Part shown: positions 1-11,159 of the stretch, one piece after another
Position numbering within the stretch: position 1 is the stretch's first letter
Layout: each line of letters begins with the position of its first letter
NCBI GenBank assembly: GCA_015227615.1
Contig: JAALGZ010000048.1
Span: 220,920-284,919 of the forward strand
Direction of reading: 5' to 3'
Length of the DNA stretch: 64,000 bases
DNA from: Labyrinthula sp. Ha
Taxonomy: Eukaryota; Sar; Bigyra; Labyrinthulida; Labyrinthulaceae
Translations under genes and position numbers: made by a program
The notes under the pieces: generated by a model
The model's input: only the letters and a program-made list of their open reading frames with translations
Told to the model about the DNA's origin: nothing
The model's database searches: none

Positions 1-2690
1 TGAGAGTTAGTTTAGTTTTAATAGTTTTGTATTTACAGACTTAAAAGTGAACATAAGCGAAGACACAACTTGCGTTAATCATAGTGGAATTATAGATTTA
101 AACTCTTGATTCACCCCAGATCTGAGATCAGTGAAGTCTTAGTTTGGTCATAGATAAACGGGTTCTAGTCTTGAGCTTGCCCTTACACACTTGCTCCTTT
201 TAAGATTATCAGCTTCGGAAATAATCTTCTTCATGCTGCATCCAGAACAGTCTTTGAATGAATACTGAACTAAAAGGAAAATCTCTTGAACCTCTTGTTT
301 AGGATGACACTGAGCTCGTAAGGGTAATGATTTTGTATTTTGCTTAACTGAGCTTTTCTAAGCATGCAAATATATATATATATACTCTGAACTCATTGCA
401 CCTTAGGAGAAAAGTTCGAAAAGGTCCTTCTTGCTTATGGTTTTATGCTCCCATCTCCAAGTCTAGGACTATATTTAAGAACTCCATCTTTACAAGAAAG
501 GGTAGCAACTGCTTTGGTAGAAGATAAGTTGCTATAATTACGGAATTCCGATCCTGTGGATGCTAGGATGAAAGATTATTTTCCTTCATCTACTAGTAGA
601 AATACAAATACATATCTTACCATTCAGCCATGCTTATATTTCATTTGACCTTTCTTTCTATACGCTGCTTTCTGGCATCGAACAATTATAAACAAGTAAT
701 TAATGTTGAAATATCCATATTTCAAATGATTCGCTTCTTCTATCTGTATTTTTTGGATGAGGTATTTTTAGAGTTTATATTCCAATAATCGAGATTATTC
801 GAACACTTTTTCGGCAATTTTTTTTTGTATTATTTATTGCTTCGTTGTTTCTTTTGCCACCATATCTAATTCTTCGGCTTTTTAAAACCGGATACTTTTT
901 CTTTTAAACCATCTTGACATTCTGACAGTCTCTGAATAGTATGGTTTATTCGTTCATTTATTACTTTGGTTAATGATTTCTAAGCTGTATTGAGAAGAGC
1001 CATTTGTCTAACTAAACATGGGTCATTTTGGAGCCTTTTTATAAATATAAATAATGTTTCATTGGCTCAACATTTTCAATGGCAAGTACTTATGTTCACA
1101 ACTTTCAAATATTTCCTGGATTCTGTTCATGATTACTTTCGTAATCTTGGGAAAGTTCTTAACACTTCTTTCCCTACCATTTCAGAACCTGGTACTTTAT
1201 TATTCTTAAGCTTTTTGGAAAGCTTGAAGAATTTCATCCACTCTGGTGGGTTAGTGTTCATGCTGTCTGTTGTTTCATGTTTAAGATTTTATTTATTTGA
1301 ATATTCTATTTCCAAGTTTGATGTCTTGGAAGTTAGTTTCAAGGTTTGATCTTAAAGTTCCAGATAGTTTTCAAGTATTTTAAGCCGGCATATTACGTCT
1401 AACTTGGTTCTCGTATTATCGCTTAATCTTTTGCCGAGTTTTTTTGAAGTTGGCTTAAAACTACGTATTAGCTGATATACAGTTTTCGGATGTTTGAGTC
1501 AAAGGAGCTTTGTATTTTTTTCAGTCACTGCATCTACCCAAGTATTATAGTCTTCTCTTGCAGATCACTTGATGACAGTTTTAAGTTCCATTCTTCGATC
1601 CTTGGTGATGTGAGATTCTCTACTTTCTCCTGGATGAGTTCCTAGGCTCGCTGGGGGATTCCCCTTTCCTCGATCTGAACATCCTGTGAAGATAGATGGT
1701 GTTCAAGAATTGGTTGGAGAGCTTTGGTCCATTGTATTTGTGTCTGATCTGGTTAATCTTACATATTTTTCTCCACTTCATAGCTTGTTTTAACCATTAG
1801 CTCAGAGTTTATGCAAAGTTTATTGTATTCCAAAGGGTTTTCTCATGTTGTGCTTACCGTTTCTAGAGTACTAGTGCGTGGATATCTTCAGGGTGTTGTG
1901 ACCGAAGTTTATTCTTCCATCAAGGTTCTTCGGGATGTTTTCATTGCTTTGAAAGCTTCAATTTTGCAAGAGTATGTTACAAGTACACAATCCATTTTTC
2001 AAATCCTTCAGCAGATGATTTAGGAGTATAAATAGAACGCATATTTTCATCTCGTTTCCCAGTTGCTGTCTTGTTGTTTATGAGAATTAATCCATACTTT
2101 TGTGTAACATTAGTATATAGTATTCCATGTAAATCTTAGCGTTTATAAACCCCATAAATATTATTAATATTTTTATCCTCTCTTTCAATTAAAGTCCTTA
2201 AGTCACCGTTCAATGCCTTTAATATTCTTCTGTTCTTGCTCAACATTGTTTCCTCTAGTTGTTTGAAAAAATCGAATAGATTGTTTAGCCACAGTCAGTC
2301 AGAAACACAACTTAGTTCTTATTAGCTGCTAGGTTCCTTGCACTAAGTCTTATTGTGAGTTCCAACATCCTGTCAGCTCAAGCTTTAGTTGTCATGATTT
2401 GTGAAGCAAGATCATCAACTTGGAATGCTGCTACCCACTCATATTTGAGAGGCCGTTCTTTGGGCAGCAATACGCTTGTATCCAAGCAAAGACAGTTCCT
2501 TTCCCCTAGTTTTTCGACTCAATGCTTGTGAAGTTCTTGGATCATTAAGATCATAGTTCTTGAAGCAAATGGGAGTACATAATTAGTTTTTGTATAGTTA
2601 AGACCACCTGTATTGATGCAGACTAATTATAGTCATTGTGTAAGCTGGTCCAGATGCCCTAGGTTTTCGTGAGAAGCCGCGAAAGAGAGC
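1..2690 (-). mobile_element. Decayed LINE (LINE-4), EEP and RT remnants, cut by the window edge
   Basis: There is no long open frame, but reverse-strand translation gives ordered blocks matching the better LINE copies in this window. An endonuclease block near 2525-2620 contains NTGGL and ILMIQELHKH, matching NVGGL and ILMLQELHES of LINE-2. A linker block at about 1340-1580 contains SAREDYNTWV and RLKILENYLEL. The RT entry block near 1185-1215 contains LKNNKVPG (LKNNRAPG in LINE-1). An RT block at about 980-1003 contains MALLNTA. Stops and indels separate the blocks, so it is an old dead copy. The RT core and 3' end would lie towards or beyond position 1. The plus-strand open frames at 990 and 1811 are shadows. 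The order of blocks makes the family assignment firm; the boundaries are not. Confidence 0.75.
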
Positions 2691-4193
2691 TCAGAATCAG
2701 AAGTTGACAGCTCATTACGTCCTATTGTCATTTCTGAAATTTCAAAATTTCTTATTGTTTCAACGATGAAACTAAACATGCTTATTTCTGATGCTAATTT
2801 CGGCTCTTAGCTATGTATATTAGTAAGATTAATTAGGTGAAATATAATTTTAGATTTACAAGGAAAAATATTTTTAGCAATAACAATAAAACCTCTCCCT
2901 CAAAGAAAGCTTCCAATATATTTCTTAGAAAACAATTTAACATAATGACTCATATACGTTAAATAACAGGACAAGCCTTTTCAGACATTCTGGAAAGCTT
3001 AGTTCAACTATTGTGTTTTTAACATACTACTTGTTTGGTCCTCTACAGATATCAAACGCTTTTTTTCTTAAAATTTTAATGATGATAGGGTTTCTAACTT
3101 GCAAAGAAACCAGCATGACGCCAATTACCTGTTAAACTGTCAAGTGACAGATTTTATTTATTGATAGTTTAATAATTAATTACTGAATCATATTTTACTC
3201 ATTGATAATAATTAATATTTATAATGCTATTTGGGCTGATTCTTGATAACAATAGAAAATCATTCAGAGCTTGGCTCACATAGCACATTTTGAGGGCTTT
3301 CAAATGGTGAAAATGTACAAATATCTTGCCAATACAGTGAAAACCTTATTACCTAATAATATATTCATCCTCACCTGATTACCATAGCAAAATTAGAATC
3401 ACTTTATCTGAATCGTAATCCCAATTCTGCAATTGATAATCTGAATCAATACAATTATCCAATTTTTATTGATAAATTTCATGAAATTCGGTCCCTACTC
3501 TCACCACTTTAACCTGTTGAGAAAATAAACAAGCGGATTACTTGAGGTATACAGAAAACAGAAGTTGATGTGAATCTAAAAAGCTTAGTTTCATTGGCCA
3601 GTTCAACAACCATATAGTTTCAAATATTGAGGTTTTCCGTCCTTGTAATAACTTAAGAAAGACGAGCAGTACTGGAATCCAAAAGAATACAGAGAACGAC
3701 AGGCTTCGAATGCAACTTTAATCACAAGTAGTTGAATATAAGTCCAATAAAATGCTATGTTAATAGTAATTGTTTTGTATCAAACTTTTAAACTTAATAT
3801 GCAACCAATGACGGCTAAATTTCACCAACTTCTCGTAGAACAGTAATAGAATGAGGTGTCATAGAGTACTATTACCAGATACCGCAACCAAACCTAAAAA
3901 CAGCACCTAAGTATACCCACCCCTTTTATTCACAAACATCCAAACTAGTCAGAAGTAAAGTGACTCCTTTGGTTCTCAAAATTCGCACAACACAAAACAA
4001 CCTTAGTTGATTGTATTAAATTATTTAAGAGCTAAAACAGGTGCTGCTTCACAACAGCCTTTCTGTAGAGAGTTTTATAGCAAATTGACAGTTTGATCAA
4101 ATGGAGATGTTTTCCAAGGGAAGTTGGTTGCTTACGGAAACTTCAAAGCAGATTCAATTCTAATAATTTTCTCCTTGAGCTTAGTAAACGCAA
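2691..4193. other. Intergenic, no gene seen
   Basis: AT-rich sequence with many stops on both strands. I see no domain motif, RNA gene or clear repeat. It probably includes the 3' flank of the GTPase gene that ends at 4194. Confidence 0.5.
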
Positions 4194-5186
4194 TTAGTCT
4201 ATTTCTTGCATCAGTGTCATAAAAGCATGCTTCGGCCGAACCTTGCAACCCAAAGTAAATAATGCCCTTTCACATCCTTCGCAGAAACCAATGCATCCCT
4301 GCGTCTCCGAGTCTTCACCACAACTCTCACATCTCTTTCTACATCCAGGTCCTTTATTCTCGCAACAACTGAATCCTTCTTTACATCCTAAGTGGTCAGC
4401 AGGATTGTCACAGCAGGTCCAATATTTGTTCACAACGCTTTTAGTGCAGTATCCCGAGTGAAACTTGTGCATCTTGTCTGTTCTATGATACGATACTAGC
4501 TTACCATGCTTAGATATTCTAGGTGTTGTCGTGACATGACTACGACACTCACTAATACAAAGTACGGGATCTGCTATCTTTGTACAATTGTTGCATTTTA
4601 ATAGAAACCCAGTTGGCTCTAAATAATCTGGATCGGTCTCCTTAAATTTTCTCCTCACAATCTCAATAAGATTAGTGAAATCTAATCTTGTGCAGACATG
4701 TACGTGGCTAATCTGTAAGTTTAAACGTCGAAATTTTTCCTTGTTTTGCATCGCGGCACCCTGTAAGACAAGTTGATTTATACAGCCTAAGCTGTCCTTA
4801 AATCCATACTCAACCATTCGGTGAAAGTTAAGAAATCTTCTGTTCAACGCGTAAACGACATCGAACAGTTGCCTATCTTCTTTCTGCATCAGCTGAACTA
4901 ACCCAATCATGCAAACGAACCCAATTACTTTGAACCTATTGCACTGTAAAGCAATCATACGAATAATTTCCTCGGTGGTCAAGTTGTTCCCGTCCTTTCT
5001 TACGTCTCCAAAGCCAGGTGTATCAATAACTACTCCATCTCTATAATCCACGACAGCTACTTCATCAGTACAGGAGTTAAGGTTATGGCCAACTTCTAAC
5101 TCAGAACCAGTAAGTGCGTTAATGAAAGAAGACTTTCCTTGCCCTGTACGCCCAAATACAATTATGGCTTTCCTTCTTTCTGTCAT
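4194..5186 (-). CDS. AIG1/GIMAP-like GTPase with Cys-rich C-terminus (A1)
   Basis: 330 residues in one exon, starting at an ATG. The G1 loop GRTGQGKSS lies at residues 12-20, the presumed switch I threonine in NSCTDE at about 37-42, and the G3 motif DTPGFGD at 55-61. CTRLDF near residue 165 occupies the G4 position, resembling the TRxD of AIG1 proteins. After the G domain come a CxxC-containing segment (CNNC) with conserved His residues (YHRT, HKFHSGY), and then a tail of four short repeats ending in GC (WTCC..GC, FSCC..GC, CESC..GC, CEGC..GC), probably zinc-binding. It shares a promoter with B1 on the opposite strand. It is roughly 55-60 per cent identical to A2 and A3, with the first 30 codons much closer. 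AIG1/GIMAP proteins act in membrane or immune-type processes elsewhere; the role here is inferred only. Confidence 0.85.
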   Translation of the reverse strand: MTERRKAIIVFGRTGQGKSSFINALTGSELEVGHNLNSCTDEVAVVDYRDGVVIDTPGFGDVRKDGNNLTTEEIIRMIALQCNRFKVIGFVCMIGLVQLMQKEDRQLFDVVYALNRRFLNFHRMVEYGFKDSLGCINQLVLQGAAMQNKEKFRRLNLQISHVHVCTRLDFTNLIEIVRRKFKETDPDYLEPTGFLLKCNNCTKIADPVLCISECRSHVTTTPRISKHGKLVSYHRTDKMHKFHSGYCTKSVVNKYWTCCDNPADHLGCKEGFSCCENKGPGCRKRCESCGEDSETQGCIGFCEGCERALFTLGCKVRPKHAFMTLMQEID

Positions 5187-5717
5187 ATTCGATATTTGTT
5201 TTATTCCTGTTTAATTTTCTGTTTCCTTAACTCGCCAAAGTATCTCCTGCAGTTAAGGTGTTTGAAAATAATATAGATTTTAGGGAGAAGAAAACATTAT
5301 TAGTTGAAAGAAACTCTCCTATCATGGAATATTTCTGTAGTTTCACGTATTTTAGGCGGGAATAAATGTCCACAAGAATAGTAGGTAGTATTTTATTCTG
5401 AAGACATTGTTCTAGTGAGTCCTATAGAGGTTTCTGGTGCGTATTACCCAGAGTATTACGCGTCTCGACTAAACATTGTCCTTTGTATTCGGCTGGGAAA
5501 ACATAGGAGATTTGGATTTGATTCTCTTTCTATTGTCTAACTCAGAGATTACAGCAAGAATTCTGGAAAATCTAGCATTTTTTGACTCATCAATATAAGA
5601 TTAATTAAATTTCTTTTATGTATGTCGAACTTAACGGCTAGTATATGAAGCTATAAAAACAAAAATATTTCTTTTCCAAAAGAAGATAATAGAATATAAC
5701 AAAATTAAATATAAAGA
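5187..5717. promoter_or_regulatory. Shared divergent promoter of pair 1 (A1/B1)
   Basis: 531 bp lie between the two start codons. The block is almost identical, in inverted orientation, to those at 36627-37157 and 61648-62178. At its exact centre are two direct copies of GTATTAC, at 5441-5447 and 5453-5459, kept in all three units. A TATA-like TATAAAAA lies about 65 bp upstream of the B1 start. Strong conservation beside divergent coding sequence suggests co-regulation of both genes from one block. Transcription starts are not known. Confidence 0.7.
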
Positions 5718-6728
5718 ATGAAAACAAAAAGAAAAAGAGGGGTTTTGGTACTTGGACCAGAAGAAGCAGGGAGAGCACAGTTTGTTGACGCATTAAAAGA
5801 AACAGAAAAAGCTCCTGATGCAACTCAAGGTAATGAACCAAGCAATGGTGAGCAAACCCCACTTGGGAATGGAGTTATTATTAATCCACAACAATACCTG
5901 GAATTATCGGAAAAAGAGTTTCACAGAAAGATATTGAACTATTGCTCTAAATATGACATTGTTTCGGTTGTTTGTGTAATTGGCTATGGTGAAATAGACA
6001 CCAGACAAAGCAGAGAACTCCTTGATATAATAAATCTCTTGAAGAAAAGATTTACAAACATTGCTAAACTGATAAGATATGTGTTTAATGACCAGTATAA
6101 CCACTTTTCAGAGGAATCAATAAGAGAGCTAATTAAAAATAATAAAGAAAAATACAATACAGTCTTGTTGGACAAAAGCAACGTGGTTATTCTCAACAAA
6201 AATGACTTTTCGGCTTTATTAGAATATACAATTGAGAAAATAGTCAACGACTCTTCAGAGGTTTTGAGCTCTGAACAATATTCTGAAAAATGCAATTCTT
6301 GTGGACTACTTGGAGATCCAGTGCTAATTACTCAAGCATGCTACTTTCATGAAGGAGATGCAATAGCACAACATTTGAACCTAAAGCCTTTTCATCCTGA
6401 AGCCACTCCAACTTGGTTTCACCCCGGAACTCTTAGAAAAAAGAGAAGTTCCAATTGTATTTTGGAGATATTACTCAGTTTGATTGGAATGTGTTTTGGT
6501 CGCAGGCGAGTATACTCTTGCTGTAAAGGTGCGCCGGATAGTGTTGGTTGTGAAGAGTTTTTTTCCTGCTGTAAGGATAATTCTGATGGTTGTCAAAAAA
6601 AATGCCTAAGATGCGGAAAAAATGAGGAGGAAGAGGGATGTACAGAAGTTTGTATGCTCTGTAAAAAAGAATATATTGAAAAGGGTTGCATTGAATCTGT
6701 AGAACATAAATTCGTTCAAGTGGTATAA
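5718..6728 (+). CDS. Pseudo-GTPase partner with Cys-rich C-terminus (B1)
   Basis: 336 residues, one exon. It aligns along its length with the A proteins: a GYGEIDTRQ segment corresponds to their GVEQLTSRQ, the middle has CNSC and WFHPG, and the C-terminus has four repeats (YSCC..GC, FSCC..GC, CLRC..GC, CMLC..GC). The nucleotide-binding loops are degraded. The P-loop reads GPEEAGRAQ at residues 13-21, lacking the GKS lysine and serine, and the G3 DTPG is replaced by NPQQ at 56-59. LNKNDF still resembles a G4 NKxD. I infer a GTP-binding-defective partner of A1, perhaps a regulator or decoy. The frame is clean and an almost identical copy (B2) exists, so it is a maintained gene, not a wreck. Confidence 0.8.
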   Translation: MKTKRKRGVLVLGPEEAGRAQFVDALKETEKAPDATQGNEPSNGEQTPLGNGVIINPQQYLELSEKEFHRKILNYCSKYDIVSVVCVIGYGEIDTRQSRELLDIINLLKKRFTNIAKLIRYVFNDQYNHFSEESIRELIKNNKEKYNTVLLDKSNVVILNKNDFSALLEYTIEKIVNDSSEVLSSEQYSEKCNSCGLLGDPVLITQACYFHEGDAIAQHLNLKPFHPEATPTWFHPGTLRKKRSSNCILEILLSLIGMCFGRRRVYSCCKGAPDSVGCEEFFSCCKDNSDGCQKKCLRCGKNEEEEGCTEVCMLCKKEYIEKGCIESVEHKFVQVV

Positions 6729-7279
6729 TAGTTGAAATGAATATTTTGATAACCATTGTTGAATATGTTTCTTTCTTATTACACCTGCTCAATAGTGGCT
6801 TGGAAATGCAGTTAAAAACACCCCACCAATATTATTTCCCTAAACCCGGAAACAAAAAAAGATGTTGAAGTGTTAAGAACAGTTTGTCCTAGTGCTTCTA
6901 CAATGTAACACGTCACTAGACACAGTGAGATAGTCTTATGTTACCGCTTATTGTCGGAACTTGTACTATTACCGTTAACGCTTAATATCCAAAAAAAAGT
7001 TCGAAGTTTCACTTGAAAATCGAGGATATATCATGAATGGAATTCGAGAATTGAGAAATTGGACTTCCTTGAGTATTCTCGAAAATTTGAGAAAGTATCG
7101 AGAACACTTTCAAGGTTCCGAGGAGAATTGAGATAGGACTCAAGAAAGAATTCAACTGTCGAGAATTCTTGAATTTCTCGATTTCTGAATTTAACAAATG
7201 AATTGGAATTTCACGAACCAAACAATAGGATTTAGAGAAAATCCGGCTAAAAGTGTCAAACCCGAAGAGAAAGTAACAG
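6729..7279. other. Intergenic: duplicated flank, then TCGAGAA-rich stretch
   Basis: 6729 to about 6893 is the downstream flank of B1 and recurs inverted next to B2 (about 35467-35615), where LINE-3 has cut it off. From about 7010 to 7215 there are many partly palindromic copies of TTCTCGA/TCGAGAA-like words. No gene is seen. Confidence 0.5.
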
Positions 7280-10200
7280 GGTTAGAAATTTTGGGAATCT
7301 GAAACAAAAGATGCAAATCTCTAGTTCTTCTTTGAACCGCTCCGTTCAAGCCTCAACAGAGGTCCTAGAGCACGCGAGCCTTCGAAGACGCTCAGTCTCT
7401 GTGCTGAGTGTCAACGTTGGTGGTCTTACTACCTTCAAACTAAACGTACTTCGTGAAATTTCCAGGGACGCAGACGTCCTGATGCTACAAGAAGTGAACA
7501 AGCAAGGCTACAAGAGACTAGAACAAGAGGTGAACGTTAGCCAAAGAGCAGGAAGGTGGTTTTTGTCAAAACAGCCCAACTGCTCCGAAGGCGTAGCAAC
7601 GTTTCTGTGCCAAGAACTCTCTGAGAGAGTTGTTGGGGTTCAGACTCCGAGCGACAGGATCCTAAAAGTTGTAGTAAGCCTAAATGGTAAAGCTCAAGCT
7701 GTTTTAGTAAATTGTTACGCCCCACACTCAGGAAAAAGTGCAGATGATTATAAAAAATTTCTCTCTAAATTAAAAAAAAGTGACTTCTAAAGTAAACAAG
7801 AGAAGGCTCATCCTCATTGGAGGTGACCTTAACGCGCAGTTGAACCGGAACTTTAAACAAGATAACAATCGATATGGATATTCGCATAGATCGAACAGGA
7901 ACGGAAAGATGCTGGAAAGATGCTGGAAAGATGGCTGCTACAGCATGAATATGAGGTTGTTAACTTTAAATTCAAAACGGGAAGGAAAAAGGAAAAGAAA
8001 CATGCAACATACTACCAGAAAGGCAACTCCAAGATAAAATCAGAAATTGACTTCTTCGTAACAAACAATTTACCCTTGTTGACATCCTTCAGAATTGTAA
8101 AAAGCATTTCAGCGAAGCTGTACGGTGGTACAAATTTCGATCACCAGGCAATTGAAGCCAGATTCTTGGCCAACTTAACACACAAGTCCTTTGTCCACAA
8201 AGAAAAGCCAGATGTAAGTCTGTTCCTTAAGGACCGCAACCTGGCACAGCTAGTAAATGACAAAATCGGAGAAAAACTACGTGAAATGGCCGGCGAAGAA
8301 GCAGCGTATGAAGATCTCGTCCCATTAGCCAGCAAAATCCTAAAAGAAAACATTCCCCCACTAAACTTACAAATCCCTGAAAGAGAGAACTCAGCAGGAA
8401 CCGTCGAGCTAGTCGCAAAGAAAAGAAGAGAGTTCTCAACAGCCACACGCCAACAAAAGAAGGATTTAACGGCAGCAGTAAAAGCAAGTGCGCTAGTAGA
8501 CAGAAACATCTGGCTAAACAAAGTCTCCAACAAGATTCAGCAGCTTTTTAGAACCAACAGAACAAGGGAAGCCTTTGCAATAATAAATAGACTGAAACCA
8601 AAGAAGAAACTGCAAGCAAGAATAAATACCGATTCAGCCGGGAACAGGGTGGACGTAGGCTCCAGACTTCGTATTCTGAAAGAATATATGGAAAAACAAC
8701 AAATACCTCCTACTCCAAAAATACAGCTTTCAAAAAGTCGGATAGAACATTACCACAGACCGATATTTGAACCGGCTCTTCAGAAAAGTATCGATGTTCA
8801 TCCGCCAACTTCGGATGAATTGCTAACAACCATCAAACAGCTCAAGAACAACCGTGCACCAGGACTAGACAACATTCCAAACGAACTCCTAAAAACTTGA
8901 GTAAAAGTCCAAAAACTCATCACCAGGAAGATCCAAAACATCTTTAGAAATGACTCCATCCCAAACAAGGATCTGAAAATATTATGCAGTAGCAAAATAA
9001 TCCACATCTACAAACAAAAAGGAAGTAAAAATGAACCTAGTAGTTATCGTCCCATTGCGCTGTTAAATACAACATTCAAGCTTCTTACAAAGATCATTAA
9101 TAATAGATTGACACACATCCTAGAGAAACTGCCATCATACCAGGCAGGTTTTAGATCCAACTTCAGTACAATGAATAAAATTGAAGTTCTCAATAGCATA
9201 GTCAAGCATTGTCTTAGAAAAAATCAGAAGCTGAAGTTACTCTTTGTAGATTTCCAGAAAGCTTTCGACTCGGTTGACCATAGATTCATCCAAATATCCT
9301 TGAAAGAACATCATGTGCCAAAGAAACTGAGAAAGATAATAAAAAATCTATATGAAGCAACAGAGGTAAGAGCAGCAGAAGGAAACAAGCATTCAGGAAG
9401 TGTAAACTTAAGACGTGGGGTTCTACAAGGGGATTCATTATCTCCAGCTATCTTCGTAGTAGTTTTAAATTCAGTAATGAAAAGAATAAACCATAGTACC
9501 TTGACCAACTTGACAGTAGCGGGAATGAAGTTCAATTACTTAGCGTTTGCAGACGATATAGTCACAATATGCGACTCTGATGAACAAATCTCAAACTTCG
9601 TGAATCAACTTCAAACTCTGGAACCTGTGTCTGGATTGAGAATAAATATATCAAAAACCAAAATCTTCCTGACAGATGAAGGCTATGAAATAAATGAAGA
9701 TATACCTGACGAAGACATCAACCTCATTTTATCCAAATTCTACTGCGAAACCTGTGACAGATATTTTGAAGCCAAGAAAAGTTATGATGCCCATTGTAGA
9801 AGTAGGTTCTGCGACGGCACGCGTAATCGCAGTCGTAAAGGTACGTTAGCTGTTCTCCATACTAAAGAAATTCTGGAACAAAAGTTGCAACCTTCAGCCG
9901 ATCCAGTAACAGTAAATGGCGAGTGTATAGAGCCAGTGAAGTCATATAAATACTTGGGGATGGAATTTAATTCAGCTGGTATCTTAGTAAATAGTATCTT
10001 ACAAAAACTGGAACTCTGCGAAATAAGACTGAACAAATATCGGGACTTTATTCAATCTCCTGAAATCTGGAACGCAACAAAACGAAATCTTGTACGAGCT
10101 CTGGTACTCTCGCCTGGTTTGAATAGTCTTGTCAACTGGCCCGAGTATGAACGAATAAATAAAAAACTTCATATGCTTTCGAGGAAGATCAAAGCAGCCA

Positions 10201-11140
10201 TTGAAAACATTCATATAAAGGAGGTGAGAATCCAAGAAGGCGACCTAGATGTGTGCAAGATTGTCCAAGATCTAAAAGATAAATACAACAGGACAGAAAA
10301 AACGCTCCACGATGAGCAACTTACCTCCCTCAGACTCTCAAACATCAACAACAACTTAGAACCCAAGAGGCCCAGGGAAATATCATATCTGGAAGTCCAA
10401 GATCGGCTTAACTGGAACCCAACACCTCCTACTGAACCGCCACCTGAACAATCACAACAAGAAGAGAGCAACCTGTCAAATACCCCTCCAACTCCAAACA
10501 GAATATCCCCGATAGCCATCGCCAGAACCATGTCCAGATACAAAAGGCAAAGGCTGGCCATAATAAATCCTCTTGAATATACTCAAACGATGCTTGCTGT
10601 GAACGAAAGTATCCAGAATCCCTAAGAAAAATAAGCGGAAACGAAGCAAGAAAGATTCAGAAGTAGCTGGAGCAAACGCTGATCCCCCCTGAAAGCAAAC
10701 AACCCCATATTCATATTCAGATCCTCATTGACTTCACTAGAATAAGTCCAAAGCAAAAAACTTCATCATAACCAAGAGCCACCAAAAGACAACATACCCA
10801 CGATAAGCACCACAAAGCAGACACGATAAACATCCTCCTCCGAAAAACTATCCTTCTTGACCTCCCTATAAGCTATACACAAATCCCCCTTATCCTCCTC
10901 CAAACTGATCCAAAACCTGATCTTGAACATTCTTGCGCACGAAATCAATCAAAACTTTCCAGGATGCAGCCAAATCACTCATCAATCATCATAAATACAT
11001 CTTCAGAATCATTAACATGCCGGAAATCGCGAATCAGGAGGTCGTGAGAGAACGGTTCAATCTTTTTTTCTATCCGATGTTGTTGTATTTTATTTGATTT
11101 CAACTTATTCCGGATATTGAAAATTTTGGGCATATTTACA
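7280..11140 (+). mobile_element. LINE-1, near full-length non-LTR retrotransposon
   Basis: About 3.85 kb: a short 5' leader with AAATTTTGGGAATCTGAAA, one broken reading frame (7311-10625), a C-rich 3' untranslated region, and a 3' end near 11120-11140 with the motif AAATTTTGGG also found at the 3' ends of LINE-2 and LINE-3. LINE-2 (about 3.88 kb) and LINE-3 (about 3.7 kb) have the same layout, so this size is probably the full element. No target-site duplication was recognised, so the ends are approximate. Confidence 0.8.
7311..10625 (+). pseudogene. LINE-1 endonuclease/reverse transcriptase polyprotein, broken
   Basis: An N-terminal EEP (APE-type) endonuclease shows LSVNVGGL, DVLMLQEVN, NCYAPHSG, GGDLNAQL and FDHQAI. 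A linker follows, then the RT: LKNNRAPGLDNIPNE, SYRPIALLNT, FVDFQKAFDSVDH, GVLQGDSLSPAIF and the catalytic FADD. After the RT palm there is a C2H2-like finger (CETCDRYFEAK..HCRSRFC) and a thumb-like tail. Breaks: a frameshift in an A-run at about 7770-7780, a second at about 7905-7935 caused by tandem copies of an 11-bp unit (GATGCTGGAAA), and an in-frame TGA at 8898-8900 where LINE-2 has a serine. All frames match LINE-2, so this was one polyprotein for target-primed reverse transcription. The RT catalytic residues are intact, but the copy is unlikely to be autonomous. Confidence 0.85.
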
Positions 11141-11159
11141 AATTGAGCTCGAATAAGGC

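Noticed and set aside
990-2023. Plus-strand open frames of 119 and 70 codons
   Set aside because: They lie antisense to the decayed LINE blocks and have no recognisable motif.
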